Origin: Algoriphagus marinus
Lineage (GTDB): Bacteria; Bacteroidota; Bacteroidia; Cytophagales; Cyclobacteriaceae
DNA length: 64,000 nt
Assembly: GCF_001936475.1 (NCBI RefSeq)
Contig: NZ_MSPQ01000010.1
Location: 1 to 64,000 of the forward strand
Direction: 5' to 3'
The notes beneath the pieces are model-generated. The model was not told the DNA's origin and did not search any database. It saw nothing but the letters and a program-made list of their open reading frames with translations. The number at the start of each line of letters is the position of its first letter. Within the stretch, counting starts at the first letter, position 1. Both the position numbers and the translations under genes were made by a program. Positions 1-9,557 of this stretch are shown here, piece after piece.

Positions 1-298
<298 letters not shown>

Positions 299-455
299 AG
301 TTACTATATACACTATTTTGACTTGGCACACCGAAGTGCCCAAATCTTCTCTTTCTTTACTCAGGTTACTATTTTTTTTCGCCTTACATCATTTCAAAGA
401 ACTTATCCCTTTCTTTTAAAGGGTTTGTGAGGATCGCTTTCCTCAAATGCGAGTG

Positions 456-485
456 CAAATATCGGGATTTTATTTTTGATTCAAA
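456..485 (-). promoter_or_regulatory. rRNA operon promoter, proximal (P2)
   Basis: On the minus strand a -33 TTTG (482-485) precedes a -7 box GATATTTG (456-463), a near match to the Bacteroidota TAnnTTTG consensus. The start region CACTCGCATTTGAGGAAAG is almost the same as that after the distal promoter. It lies about 160 bp upstream of the 16S 5' end. Confidence 0.6.
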
Positions 486-570
486 GCTTAATTTGAAAAA
501 AAATAAAATATTTGATTTTTCTCACATTTCAACTTCTGCTCCCCATTAAGTCTTTCCTCAAATGGGAGTG

Positions 571-601
571 CAAACATAGCTCAGTGAAGGATATTTCACA
601 A
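571..601 (-). promoter_or_regulatory. rRNA operon promoter, distal (P1)
   Basis: On the minus strand TTG (599-601) is followed after 20 nt by TATGTTTG (571-578), an exact match to the Bacteroidota TAnnTTTG -7 element. The next bases, CACTCCCATTTGAGGAAAG, match the initially transcribed region of the proximal promoter apart from one base. This indicates a tandem promoter duplication in front of the rRNA operon. Confidence 0.65.
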
Positions 602-657
602 GCCTTTGCCAATCAAAATTGAAAGTATTTTAAAAGATTTTTTCTACCCCTTCAATA

Positions 658-1167
658 TCAGGCTTTTGGTTTTTTAAAAAGTGGAACTGTGCTGCATGGC
701 TCCCCATACATTATACTTTTGGCATGACTCTGAATCAATGACACAAGTCTTCCGTAAGCAAAAAGCGGAATCGGAAAATTACTACAACCTTTGATTACAA
801 CTGGTCTATCGGTAAGGGATTCCAAATCAATTTCACCCAAAACCAATTCAGAAATTAAAACTTCAAGCTCAGTCAAATCTCCAATCACGTATCCTTTACT
901 TATAGGAGTAAGATAGGTAGCCACTAACATATACGCCCAATTTGGAACAATCGCATCAGCAGAGCAGATAATAGAAACCCATTTACCAGAATACTCCTTC
1001 CAATCAATATCTCTCAAGGCTAACCTAAATTCCTTCTCTCTCAACACAAACTCTTGATATAAAAAAGGCTTCAAATCAAAAATTACCCGCTCTTCTCTAG
1101 GGTAAATCTCTTCTAGATCTATTGAAACTATAGGACTTTGCGTAACTCTATTTACAATTTCACTCAT
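658..1167 (-). CDS. DUF2480 family protein
   Basis: This 169-residue soluble protein has no signal peptide. The conserved stretches CSADAIVPNWAYM, VIKGCSN and the C-terminal MYGEPCSTVPLFKK are the hallmarks I associate with the Bacteroidota-specific DUF2480 family, whose function is unknown. Its conserved cysteines could suggest metal binding or redox chemistry, but that is inference. The start codon overlaps the tsaB stop as ATGA, so translation is probably coupled and the gene is the last of the tsaB operon. Confidence 0.85.
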   Translation of the reverse strand: MSEIVNRVTQSPIVSIDLEEIYPREERVIFDLKPFLYQEFVLREKEFRLALRDIDWKEYSGKWVSIICSADAIVPNWAYMLVATYLTPISKGYVIGDLTELEVLISELVLGEIDLESLTDRPVVIKGCSNFPIPLFAYGRLVSLIQSHAKSIMYGEPCSTVPLFKKPKA

Positions 1168-1853
1168 AATAATAAAGGATTCTTTTTAGCCTGAAGTGCT
1201 TTAAACTCTTTTAAGTAATTAGGTGCGAAATAAGCCAAATTAACGAATTCTCCTTTTTCAAAATTTTCAAAAGCCAATTCCCCCATATGTTTAGCATCAA
1301 TTTTTGTATCAAGAAAAGTAGCATTAACATGAGCAATTACTTGACTTACCTTCTCAACCCCATCCCCCACGAAGTAGGTAGGTCTTTCTTCTAAAATCTC
1401 ACGATACGAATCTTCGTCAATCAGTGCCGATCCTAAAGAGACAATGGATTTTAGATCTTGATTAAATACCTGATGAAAAACCTCCATTCTTCGGGCGTCT
1501 AGAAGAGCAACAATATAAGCCTTGTCCGAAATACTGCTTTTAGCAGCAAAAGCTAAAATCTTCAAAGTAGAGATACCAATAAGCGGCAAGTCCCATGCAA
1601 AGGCTAAGCCTTTTGCGGTAGAAACACCTATTCGCAGACCAGTGTATGAGCCTGGACCTTCAGAAACGGCGATCGCATCCAATAACTCTGTTTGAAACTG
1701 ATTTCTTTCCAAAAGCTGCTGAATCATAATCATCAATCTCTCGGAATGAGCTCCAGCAACTTCGATAGACTCAGAATCGATCAAAATTCCATCTCTATGC
1801 AACGCGATTGAACAGATAGGAGTCGAAGTCTCTATAGATAGAATAAGAGCCAT
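1164..1853 (-). CDS. tsaB: tRNA threonylcarbamoyladenosine biosynthesis protein TsaB
   Basis: TsaB is the ASKHA-fold partner of TsaD and TsaE in making t6A37 on ANN-decoding tRNAs. The N-terminal phosphate-1-like motif (ILSIETSTPICSIAL) and the GPGSYTGLRIG motif near residues 66-76 are diagnostic. At 229 residues it has the usual length. It lies 6 bp after the S41 protease stop and overlaps the DUF2480 start by 4 bp, so the three probably form one transcription unit. The other t6A genes are not in this window. Confidence 0.95.
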   Translation of the reverse strand: MALILSIETSTPICSIALHRDGILIDSESIEVAGAHSERLMIMIQQLLERNQFQTELLDAIAVSEGPGSYTGLRIGVSTAKGLAFAWDLPLIGISTLKILAFAAKSSISDKAYIVALLDARRMEVFHQVFNQDLKSIVSLGSALIDEDSYREILEERPTYFVGDGVEKVSQVIAHVNATFLDTKIDAKHMGELAFENFEKGEFVNLAYFAPNYLKEFKALQAKKNPLLL

Positions 1854-1859
1854 TTTAAA

Positions 1860-3521
1860 CTATTTAGTAGAGGCTGTCAATGTTAACTTGAATTTTTCTG
1901 GCTGATTGAAATATTCTTTTGCAGCTAGAAGATCAGGATCTTTGACCAAACCCGCAGCTATCATTCCCTCTTGAAAATAATATCTTGAAATGATTTCCTC
2001 TGAAAGTATTTTCTTGATTTCTCCTTTATAAGTAATCAAATCTTGTTCCTTACTATGATTAACGCGCTTTTCTAAAGCCTCTATTTGATCCTTGATCTCA
2101 GGATAATAATCCACTTTTTCAGCATTTTTTTTCATATCCTCCACAGACTTTTCCAAGTAGGTGGTATAGTCGTATTCTTTCCCTTTAAGCCAATTTACAA
2201 AGTCATTGTAATCTTCTTCTGAAATAGAAAACGAAGTTGGGTCAGCGATTTCCGAATGCTTATAAAAATATTCAGTTGCAAAATCAAAAATATGATTTCG
2301 GGCAACCAAGCTGTAAGAAATAGGTTTGTAGCTAATCGGCTCAACTTTTTCATCAGGTTCTATTCCAGCACCATCCAAAACTATCCTACCATTTTTGGTT
2401 TTGAATTCTTTCCTAAGTGAATCTGGTACAGAAGTCAGCTCTCCGTTCTCTCGACTCTGCATATAATCTATAGCTTGAATACATCTTCCGCTTGGTATAT
2501 AATATTTGGCAGTTGTGATTTTCATCTGCGCATTATAATTAAGAGGGATTGTTGTCTGCACCAAGCCTTTTCCAAAAGACTTTCTACCCACTAGAACTGC
2601 CCGATCATAATCTTGAAGAGCTCCCGCGACAATCTCGGATGCACTCGCACTTCGCTCATTGATTAACACAACTAATGGGATGTCCTTATCTATAGGTGTC
2701 TTGGTAGTTTTATACGTGAAATTGACGTTTTCTAACTTCCCAATAGTTTTTACCACTTCCCTTCCTTTCGGAATAAAAATATTCACAATCTCAACCGCCT
2801 CATTCAAAAGCCCTCCCGGATTATCTCTGACATCAAGAACTAGACGCTCAATGCCCTGAGTTTTCAAATCAACCAGCGCGTTTCTTACTTCATTTCCGGC
2901 ATTGGTCGTGAAATCACTTAATTTAATATATCCAGTCTTCGAATCAATTTTACCGTAATAAGGCACATTTTTAATTGCGATTTTTTTTCTCACAAGTTTA
3001 AAGTCCAGGGTATCGGTATTTCTCTTCACCCTCAAAGAGACCTCGGTATTTGCTGGCCCCTTCAAAAGAGAGGAAACCTCGGCAGTACCCATACCTGTCA
3101 CAATTGTAGTATCTACCTGAATGATATAATCCGCGATTTTCAACCCCGCATTTTGAGCCGGAAAACCTGTATAGGGCATGATTACCATATTACCTTCTCC
3201 TCGATTACCTATCACTGCTCCGATCCCGGCATATTCCCCTGTAGTCAGCATTCTGAAGTCGTCTGAGTTTTCCTCTGGGATATATTCCGTATAGGGATCC
3301 AACTCTTCCAACATGGCATTGATACCAATGGCCACCAACTGATCTGGATCAATCTCATCTACATAATAAGAATCAAGTTCTCGAATCATCGTAGCAAAAA
3401 TGTCTATGTTCTTAGCTATCGCAAAAAGTCTATCGTTCTTGAAAGTAAAGGCTAGTAATCCTGAGAGTAGCACTATTCCCAAAAGGGCAATAATCCCTGC
3501 TTTTTTTGTTGTTTTATTCAT
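1860..3521 (-). CDS. S41 family C-terminal processing protease
   Basis: This is a membrane-anchored periplasmic serine protease of the CtpA/Prc type. A transmembrane anchor lies at about residues 8-25. A PDZ domain follows (GEYAGIGAVIG onward), then the catalytic core with the serine of SASASE (about residues 293-295) and the lysine of FGKG (residue 318), and a charged C-terminal extension. I place the start at 3521 rather than the longer frame at 3596, because the longer frame adds only rnpA-overlapping sequence before the anchor. At 3521 the start overlaps the rnpA stop as ATGAATAA. Likely roles are envelope protein processing or turnover; the substrate is unknown. Confidence 0.93.
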   Translation of the reverse strand: MNKTTKKAGIIALLGIVLLSGLLAFTFKNDRLFAIAKNIDIFATMIRELDSYYVDEIDPDQLVAIGINAMLEELDPYTEYIPEENSDDFRMLTTGEYAGIGAVIGNRGEGNMVIMPYTGFPAQNAGLKIADYIIQVDTTIVTGMGTAEVSSLLKGPANTEVSLRVKRNTDTLDFKLVRKKIAIKNVPYYGKIDSKTGYIKLSDFTTNAGNEVRNALVDLKTQGIERLVLDVRDNPGGLLNEAVEIVNIFIPKGREVVKTIGKLENVNFTYKTTKTPIDKDIPLVVLINERSASASEIVAGALQDYDRAVLVGRKSFGKGLVQTTIPLNYNAQMKITTAKYYIPSGRCIQAIDYMQSRENGELTSVPDSLRKEFKTKNGRIVLDGAGIEPDEKVEPISYKPISYSLVARNHIFDFATEYFYKHSEIADPTSFSISEEDYNDFVNWLKGKEYDYTTYLEKSVEDMKKNAEKVDYYPEIKDQIEALEKRVNHSKEQDLITYKGEIKKILSEEIISRYYFQEGMIAAGLVKDPDLLAAKEYFNQPEKFKLTLTASTK

Positions 3522-3903
3522 TCTTTGAATCGTTTTGATCGATGATCGTTGATAGCTTTTTGAGGATTGGGATGATTTTGGATTCCAAATTGGCAAATTC
3601 CATCAAATCCGAGGACACATAAATCAAGCCTACAGAAACATCTTTAGACGCTAAGTTAAGAAGTGATTTATTTAACCTGTAAACTTCTTTAATCCTACGT
3701 CTTACCAAATTTCTTTCGGTAGCTTTTTTTATTTTCTTCTTTGAAACGGAAAAAAGGACTTGAGCAGTTCCGTTCCCCTCCTCCTTTTTAACAAAAAAAA
3801 GGACTTTAAATGGGTATAAAAAAAAAGAGGAACCTTCGTTAAAAAGTTCCTTGATAAGTTTATCGGCGTAAAGCCTTTCACTTTTTGGAAGTCGATAATT
3901 CAT
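3514..3903 (-). CDS. rnpA: Ribonuclease P protein component
   Basis: RnpA is the basic protein subunit of RNase P, which binds the catalytic RNA and helps mature tRNA 5' ends. The 129-residue protein is Lys/Arg-rich and carries the family RNR-type motif as RNLVRRRIKEVYR near residues 66-78. It lies directly downstream of rpmH, the conserved bacterial arrangement. Its last 8 bases overlap the start of the S41 protease gene. Confidence 0.96.
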   Translation of the reverse strand: MNYRLPKSERLYADKLIKELFNEGSSFFLYPFKVLFFVKKEEGNGTAQVLFSVSKKKIKKATERNLVRRRIKEVYRLNKSLLNLASKDVSVGLIYVSSDLMEFANLESKIIPILKKLSTIIDQNDSKNE

Positions 3904-3951
3904 CGCAGATACTGTAGTCGCATGTGAACATACGAAAATCAGTACAAAGAA

Positions 3952-4110
3952 TTACTTCTTCAATGTCTTTTCAGAAGAAACACTCAACTTGTGTCTTCCT
4001 TTTGCTCTTCTAGCCTTCAATACTCTTCTACCGTTAGCAGAAGACATTCTTTCTCTAAAGCCGTGCTTATTTTTTCTTTTTCTGCGCGAAGGTTGAAATG
4101 TTCTTTTCAT
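3952..4110 (-). CDS. rpmH: 50S ribosomal protein L34
   Basis: I translated this short gene by hand: 52 residues beginning [18 protein letters not shown] and containing [14 protein letters not shown] and [10 protein letters not shown]. This is unmistakable L34, a component of the large ribosomal subunit. It is 48 bp upstream of rnpA on the same strand, as in most bacteria. No dnaA gene or cluster of DnaA boxes is visible nearby, so I do not infer an origin here. Confidence 0.97.
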   Translation of the reverse strand: MKRTFQPSRRKRKNKHGFRERMSSANGRRVLKARRAKGRHKLSVSSEKTLKK

Positions 4111-4242
4111 GATCGAATATCTTTATCTAATTGCTTTCTAATTTGTAAATCCCTGGATTACCCCCCAAAAAGGACTGCAAAGATAAGTACCATTTCTTTA
4201 AATACAAGCCAAGCAAATAAAATTGTTTCTAATTCGAAATAC

Positions 4243-5892
4243 ATGAAAATCAATTACCATTTCAGTTGCGATAATCCTGCCTCACAATTTATTCAAATCA
4301 AAATAAAACTATGTTCTGTGGATTGTGATCAGGTTACGCTTCAAATGCCCAGTTGGCGGCCAGGCAGGTATCAGCTAGCCGATTATGCTCAATATGTTCG
4401 CTTTTTTCAAATTAAAGATGGTGGAAACAAACCAGTCGCTTTTGAAAAAGCATCCAAAAATCGATGGCAATTCTTGGCTAAAAATGGACAGGATTATTTT
4501 ATAAGCTATGAATATTATGCAGCAAAAATGGATGCCGGTTCCTGCTGGGTAGACGAAAATCAGATTTATCTCAACTTTGTAAACTGCTGCATGGAGGTTC
4601 TGAATTTTCCGGATTTGAATTACGAACTCTCTTTCGATCTGAATCCCAAATTCAAAATTGCCACGACACTTACTCCAAAAGAGGTAAACAAATTCAGCGC
4701 TTCAAATTTTCAAGAATTGGCTGATTCTTCCTTTTTAGCTTCAGAAAATTTGACTCGTTGGGAGTATCTAATCGATAAAGTTCAATTCAACTGCTGGTTT
4801 AATGGCGAAATTCATTTCTCAAAAGAAGAGTTTCTAGGATATTTTAAAAGATTTACCCAAAGGCAAATTGAGGACTTTGGAGAATTTCCAGAATCTCAGT
4901 ACCATTTCATATTCCAATTACTTCCCTATCCACATTACCATGGAGTGGAGCACAAAAAGGGAACAATAATCACATTTGGACCGGCAGAAAGCCTCACTGA
5001 CCTCAGTCAGATGGAAGAGCTTTTAGGAGTGAGTTCCCATGAATTGTATCACGCTTGGAATGTCTGTCGTATTCGACCCACTGAGCTACTACCCTATGAT
5101 TTTTCAAAAGAAACATTCACCACTGCTGGCTGGATGCTAGAAGGAATAACAACTTATATGGGGGATTTGTACTTATTGAAATCCGGCGTGTATCCGTTAG
5201 AAACCTATCTAAAACATCTCGAAAAAATCATTAACCGAGAGTCTCAAAATTTTGGATGGAAAAATTACACCATACTTGAATCCAGTATGGACCTTTGGCT
5301 GGATGGCTACCAATCTGGTATTCCGGATCGTAAAGTAAATATCTATTCGCATGGTGCACTAATCTGTCTTTGTTTGGACATCAAGCTGATGCGAAGAAAT
5401 GGATGTTCTTTAGCTGACGTAATGAGAGATGCTTGGGAAAAGTTTGGAAAAAGAAATAAGGGGTATTCTCAACGGACATTCTGGTTTATTTTTTTAGAAA
5501 AAGCTCTGAATGAAAATGAGTTCAAGGTTTTTTATGAAGAATACATTGTTGGAAAAGAAGACTTACTGGAAAAAGTCAAAGCACTCATCCCACTTCTAGG
5601 GCTGGAGTTAGTCTCAGATCCAAAAATTAATCCTCTGGCATCTAAGGCAGGCATCCTAGCTTCTAATGGCAAAATCACGAAAATACATCCTGAAAGTGCT
5701 GCATATAAAACCCTAATGATAGGTGATGAAATCAGTTTTTCACTTTCCGAAAAATCAGTTGAATTAGAAGCAAAAAGATCAACTGGGCAACTTATTCGTA
5801 CTACTTATGAGTTCAGAAATCAGGAGTATTTCCCTTCCTACACTCTAAAAAGAAATGAGGAAACTGATCTCCGGATCAAATGGATGAATTAA
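4243..5892 (+). CDS. M61 family metallopeptidase (glycyl aminopeptidase-like)
   Basis: This 549-residue protein has the M61 layout: an N-terminal beta domain (PSWRPGRYQLADY), a thermolysin-like core with the zinc motif HELYH at residues 266-270 and the third ligand E300 in LEGITTYMGD, and a C-terminal PDZ-like segment (about 460-545). The start is set at 4243; the frame is open further upstream, but that part overlaps rpmH antisense. No signal peptide is evident, so the protein may be cytoplasmic. Family members cleave N-terminal Gly or Ala; specificity here is unknown. The gene is monocistronic and convergent with the M16 pair. Confidence 0.9.
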   Translation: MKINYHFSCDNPASQFIQIKIKLCSVDCDQVTLQMPSWRPGRYQLADYAQYVRFFQIKDGGNKPVAFEKASKNRWQFLAKNGQDYFISYEYYAAKMDAGSCWVDENQIYLNFVNCCMEVLNFPDLNYELSFDLNPKFKIATTLTPKEVNKFSASNFQELADSSFLASENLTRWEYLIDKVQFNCWFNGEIHFSKEEFLGYFKRFTQRQIEDFGEFPESQYHFIFQLLPYPHYHGVEHKKGTIITFGPAESLTDLSQMEELLGVSSHELYHAWNVCRIRPTELLPYDFSKETFTTAGWMLEGITTYMGDLYLLKSGVYPLETYLKHLEKIINRESQNFGWKNYTILESSMDLWLDGYQSGIPDRKVNIYSHGALICLCLDIKLMRRNGCSLADVMRDAWEKFGKRNKGYSQRTFWFIFLEKALNENEFKVFYEEYIVGKEDLLEKVKALIPLLGLELVSDPKINPLASKAGILASNGKITKIHPESAAYKTLMIGDEISFSLSEKSVELEAKRSTGQLIRTTYEFRNQEYFPSYTLKRNEETDLRIKWMN

Positions 5893-5916
5893 AAAAAGGG
5901 AGCCTTTTGAGCTCCC
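5891..5916 (-). terminator. Rho-independent terminator of the M16 operon
   Basis: A GGGAGC/GCTCCC stem (5898-5903 and 5911-5916) with a 7 nt loop is followed on the minus strand by seven T residues (5891-5897). It also sits at the stop of the convergent M61 gene and may act on both strands, though the plus-strand T tract is weak. Confidence 0.85.
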
Positions 5917-5942
5917 TTCCTAATTTATATTTCAAATCACTA

Positions 5943-7988
5943 TTAAAAATCAGCGTCTGTTAAAGCAGGGTTGATTTCAAGATTCGTCACCTTAGCTTCA
6001 AGAGGAACTGGGATCATTGCTGATTTGATAGTCCACATCATTGGGATTAGCACACCGCCCTTTTCCTGATAATCGCTAAAGAATGTATCACCACTGGCTG
6101 GATTTTCGTTTTTAATTTTTAATCCAGTTTCTTCAGAATAGAAGTTTACCAGTTTAGCCCCGTTTGCAGAAGCAAACACAACTTTATAAGCCGCAATTCC
6201 ATCTACATCTTTTAGCCCTTCTAGTGTAGCAGTATATCCTTTCTCTGTATACCAAGCCTCAGGGAATAAATAAGCGTTGATCATAGCTTCTTCGAGTTGA
6301 GCTCCAGTTAGCTGCATGCTTTGACCTTGAGCACTTATCTCAGCTGCTCCATCTTTGATTTTGGTTGCTTGCATCACATTACCCATAACTGAGGTTTTTT
6401 GCCCGTAAGCACTGTTTTCAGCATCAAATACGATGGCAATACTTAAAGGATTACCCATCACATCAGCCTCCAATGTCATTTTTGCAGTTTTTACAGACTG
6501 AGCATTTTGCTTACCACCTATCGCATTTAGGTAATTCTCGATCACACTTTCTGCGGACATATTAGCATCCGCCATCTTCATTTCCTTTGCAGGGAAGCCC
6601 ATGTTGTCATACATAGTCACTTCGCCAAATTGAGCTAGTTTATCTTTAATCTCACTCGCATTTCCAACTGCAGTAATGTAAAGCTTATCTGGATCGATTA
6701 ATTCGCGAGCAGTCTCGTTGATATCCTCCACCGTCAAGGAATTCATTTTCTGCAAGTAAGTCGCATAGTAATCTTTTGGGAGATTATATCGCTCGGTATT
6801 CAAAGCAAAATTTGCAATCGTAGAAGGGCTCTCTAGTGATCTACCAAAAGAACCTGCCAAGTTTGCTTTCGCCATGTCTAATTCCTCCTGAGTCACACCT
6901 TCGTCAATCAACTTATTGATTTCGTATATAAATTCATACACTGCAGAATCGGTTACTTCATTTCGAACCGATGCACTCGCTGAGAATTGTCCCACAAGCT
7001 TATCTGCTGATAGGGATGAATAAGCTCCATAAGTGTAGCCTTTATCTTCCCGAAGATTCATAAACAAACGAGCCGATGACCCTCCACCAAAAATCTGATT
7101 TAGAACTCGACTTGAAATATAATCCTCGTCTCCTAGTTTCAAATCGATTGGCTGAGCAATATCAATAACAGTCTGTACAGAGGAACTTCTATCCACCAAA
7201 CCGACTGCATTTTTTGAAACAGGAGCTGGCTTATCGTAAGTAAATTTAGGCACTTCACCTTTTTGCCATTTTGCAAAATACTTATTAACCACTTTCTCAG
7301 CTTCAGCTTTGTCCATATCTCCTACTATTGCCAGATACGCTACGTTTGGCTTGAAGAATGTCTGGTAGTAAGATTTGATATCAGACAATTCTACATTTTT
7401 CACAGTCTCTTCGGTCTCGACTTCTCCATAAGGATGATCTTTTCCATAAACAAGTGCAGAAGACAATCTGCTCGAGATCGAGTTTGGATCATCTTTACTT
7501 GTGGCCAAGCCTGTTAAGGTCTGCTTCTTCAATTTCTCTAATTCCTCAGCAGGAAAAGAAGGATTATAAAGCACATCTGCCATTAAATCCAAAACTTTAT
7601 CCTGATGTTTTTTAAGAGAGGATGCAAAAATTGAAGTTGATCCAGCTGAAAGGCTAGCTCCAATAAAATCTATCTCCTCATCTAGCTGATCTTTGGTCCG
7701 GCTTTCAGTTCCAGCCATCATCATTTGACCTACAAGGCCTAATAATCCAGCTTTATCACCTTCCATTATCGGATCACGCTCCAAAACAAGCGTAAATGAA
7801 ACCCTTGGAAGTTTATCGTTTTTAACGACAAATACTTTTAGACCATTATCAAGAGTGAAGGTTTCGGCCTCACCGATTTTGATTTCCGGCGCAGGACCTG
7901 ATGATGGTAATTTGCTTCGATCTACCTGGGCAATGCTCATCCCAGCGACCAAAAACGTCAATACAAATGCTATTGCTATTTTTTTCAT
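5943..7988 (-). CDS. M16 family peptidase, non-catalytic partner with C-terminal domain
   Basis: This secreted protein (signal peptide MKKIAIAFVLTFLVAGMSIA, start at 7988) has two M16 halves, but the HxxEH zinc motif is absent where expected (GLLGLVGQMMMAGT). It is therefore probably the inactive but required subunit of an M16B heterodimer, as in mitochondrial processing peptidase alpha. The second half keeps the R..Y-type region (NLREDKGYTYGAYSSL). After about residue 460 there is an additional ~220-residue domain starting near IENYLNAIGGK, resembling LolA-like lipoprotein-handling folds; that is my inference. It lies 27 bp downstream of the active partner. Confidence 0.88.
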   Translation of the reverse strand: MKKIAIAFVLTFLVAGMSIAQVDRSKLPSSGPAPEIKIGEAETFTLDNGLKVFVVKNDKLPRVSFTLVLERDPIMEGDKAGLLGLVGQMMMAGTESRTKDQLDEEIDFIGASLSAGSTSIFASSLKKHQDKVLDLMADVLYNPSFPAEELEKLKKQTLTGLATSKDDPNSISSRLSSALVYGKDHPYGEVETEETVKNVELSDIKSYYQTFFKPNVAYLAIVGDMDKAEAEKVVNKYFAKWQKGEVPKFTYDKPAPVSKNAVGLVDRSSSVQTVIDIAQPIDLKLGDEDYISSRVLNQIFGGGSSARLFMNLREDKGYTYGAYSSLSADKLVGQFSASASVRNEVTDSAVYEFIYEINKLIDEGVTQEELDMAKANLAGSFGRSLESPSTIANFALNTERYNLPKDYYATYLQKMNSLTVEDINETARELIDPDKLYITAVGNASEIKDKLAQFGEVTMYDNMGFPAKEMKMADANMSAESVIENYLNAIGGKQNAQSVKTAKMTLEADVMGNPLSIAIVFDAENSAYGQKTSVMGNVMQATKIKDGAAEISAQGQSMQLTGAQLEEAMINAYLFPEAWYTEKGYTATLEGLKDVDGIAAYKVVFASANGAKLVNFYSEETGLKIKNENPASGDTFFSDYQEKGGVLIPMMWTIKSAMIPVPLEAKVTNLEINPALTDADF

Positions 7989-8015
7989 GTCTTTTTGATT
8001 GATTAGGAGAAACAA

Positions 8016-9347
8016 TTACTCAGTTGGCTGAGCTGACTTTGGAAGGTAATACAATACTACCCGACCATTTAGATCTAGGTATTCTTTGGCTACCCGCTGA
8101 AGATCCGCTTTGGTCACTTTGCTGTACATTTCCATTTCTTTGTTGATGTACTCTGTATCACCAAAAATCACATGAGATTCTGCCAGATTTTGTGCAATTC
8201 CGGCCATAGATGAATTCCCGCTAACCAAATTGTTTTCTATGATATTTTGCAGCTTCGCAAAATCCTGATCAGAAATACCTTCGTCCTGAACTTGCTTAAT
8301 CAGCTTATCTACTTCAGTTTCCAAATCTTTTGGTTCAACTCCCATGTTGGTAATGCCATACATGATAAATATGCCTCCATCTTCTAATTCCAAAGGAATC
8401 GCCGCCAAAGCCAATGCTTTTTGCTGCTTATCCACCAATTCTTTTGTCATCAAAGAAGAATTACCTCCAGTCAAGTAGGTTGAAAGCATGGATAGTGCAT
8501 AGGAATCCTGATCAGTTCGCTTCGGTAAATTGTAAGCTTGAATCACCGCAGGAATCTGAATATTGTCATAAATGATATCCCTAACCTCAGCAGTTTTCTT
8601 AGGCTCTACTACATTTGGTCTGTAGATCTCTTTGGTTCCCCTTGGAATTTCGGAAAAGTACTGTCTTACCCATTTTTCAGTTTGATCATAATCAAGATCT
8701 CCAGCTATAGTCAAAGTTGCATTGTTTGGCACATAGAAATCTTTGTAAAACTGCTGAAACTCTTCAATCGAAGCGGCATTCAAATCATCCAATGATCCAA
8801 TCGGTGCCCATCGGTAAGGATGAACTGTGTAGGCTCTTTTCAAAGTTTCGATCAGGATAGAACCATAAGGTCTGTTGTCGTAGCTCTGTCGCTTTTCTTC
8901 TTTTACTACTTCACGTTGCGTTTCTACTCCTGTTTGGTCAACCTTGGATTGAAGCATTCGCTCACTTTCCATATAAAGCGCAAGCTCCAACTCATTGGAA
9001 GGAAGCAATTCATAATAATAGGTGATGTCATTTGAAGTAAACGCATTCAGCGTTCCTCCACGGCTCTGGATAATATTCATATACTCTCCTCGCTCAATAT
9101 TCGGAGATCCTTCAAACATCAAATGCTCAAAGAAATGAGCAAATCCAGTACGGTCAGGCTGCTCATTTTTTGACCCTACGTGGTAGAGTACAGATGTTAT
9201 TACAATAGGAGTCGTCTCATCCTGGTGCATGATCACATGCAGACCGTTTTCCAAATCGAATTCTTTGTATTCGATTTTCTTTTGGGCGAGTGCCGGCAAA
9301 GTCAACATGCCTGCTACCAAGCCCAAAGCGGTAATTTTTCTCATCAT
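8016..9347 (-). CDS. M16 family zinc metallopeptidase, catalytic subunit
   Basis: This is a secreted pitrilysin/insulinase-type protease. The zinc site is HFFEH at residues 71-75, with the downstream glutamate ligand in VVKEEKR (about 150-151). A signal peptide is present (LGLVAGMLTLPALAQ). At about 443 residues it is the single-repeat M16B size, which needs a partner; the adjacent HxxEH-less gene is the obvious candidate. Two adjacent ATG codons (9347 and 9344) could start it; a TTG lies just before them. Likely function is periplasmic peptide degradation. Confidence 0.92.
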   Translation of the reverse strand: MMRKITALGLVAGMLTLPALAQKKIEYKEFDLENGLHVIMHQDETTPIVITSVLYHVGSKNEQPDRTGFAHFFEHLMFEGSPNIERGEYMNIIQSRGGTLNAFTSNDITYYYELLPSNELELALYMESERMLQSKVDQTGVETQREVVKEEKRQSYDNRPYGSILIETLKRAYTVHPYRWAPIGSLDDLNAASIEEFQQFYKDFYVPNNATLTIAGDLDYDQTEKWVRQYFSEIPRGTKEIYRPNVVEPKKTAEVRDIIYDNIQIPAVIQAYNLPKRTDQDSYALSMLSTYLTGGNSSLMTKELVDKQQKALALAAIPLELEDGGIFIMYGITNMGVEPKDLETEVDKLIKQVQDEGISDQDFAKLQNIIENNLVSGNSSMAGIAQNLAESHVIFGDTEYINKEMEMYSKVTKADLQRVAKEYLDLNGRVVLYYLPKSAQPTE

Positions 9348-9520
9348 AATCAAATTGGGTTTGTTTTCAATAAATTAATTCTAAGTTAAAATTGTTTTAA
9401 AAATACCGATAAAGAGCCATTTTAAACTTCTTAGCTCTATTCAGAACCTTTTATCACAATTAATCCTCTAAAAAATGACATTTTAATCAAACTGAAAAAT
9501 TTTTAGTCAGTTTTTATAAA

Positions 9521-9554
9521 AATTAAACCCGAAACAACTGCTTCGGGTTTAATT
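9521..9554 (-). terminator. Rho-independent terminator after the PfkB kinase
   Basis: A long A/T-ended stem (AATTAAACCCGAA pairing with TTCGGGTTTAATT) with an 8 nt loop begins just after the kinase stop. T-rich sequence flanks it on both strands, so it could be bidirectional. Confidence 0.8.
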
Positions 9555-9557
9555 TTT

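Noticed and set aside
3500..4200. Replication origin near rpmH-rnpA
   Set aside because: No dnaA gene and no cluster of DnaA boxes is visible; in Bacteroidota rpmH-rnpA is not a reliable origin marker.
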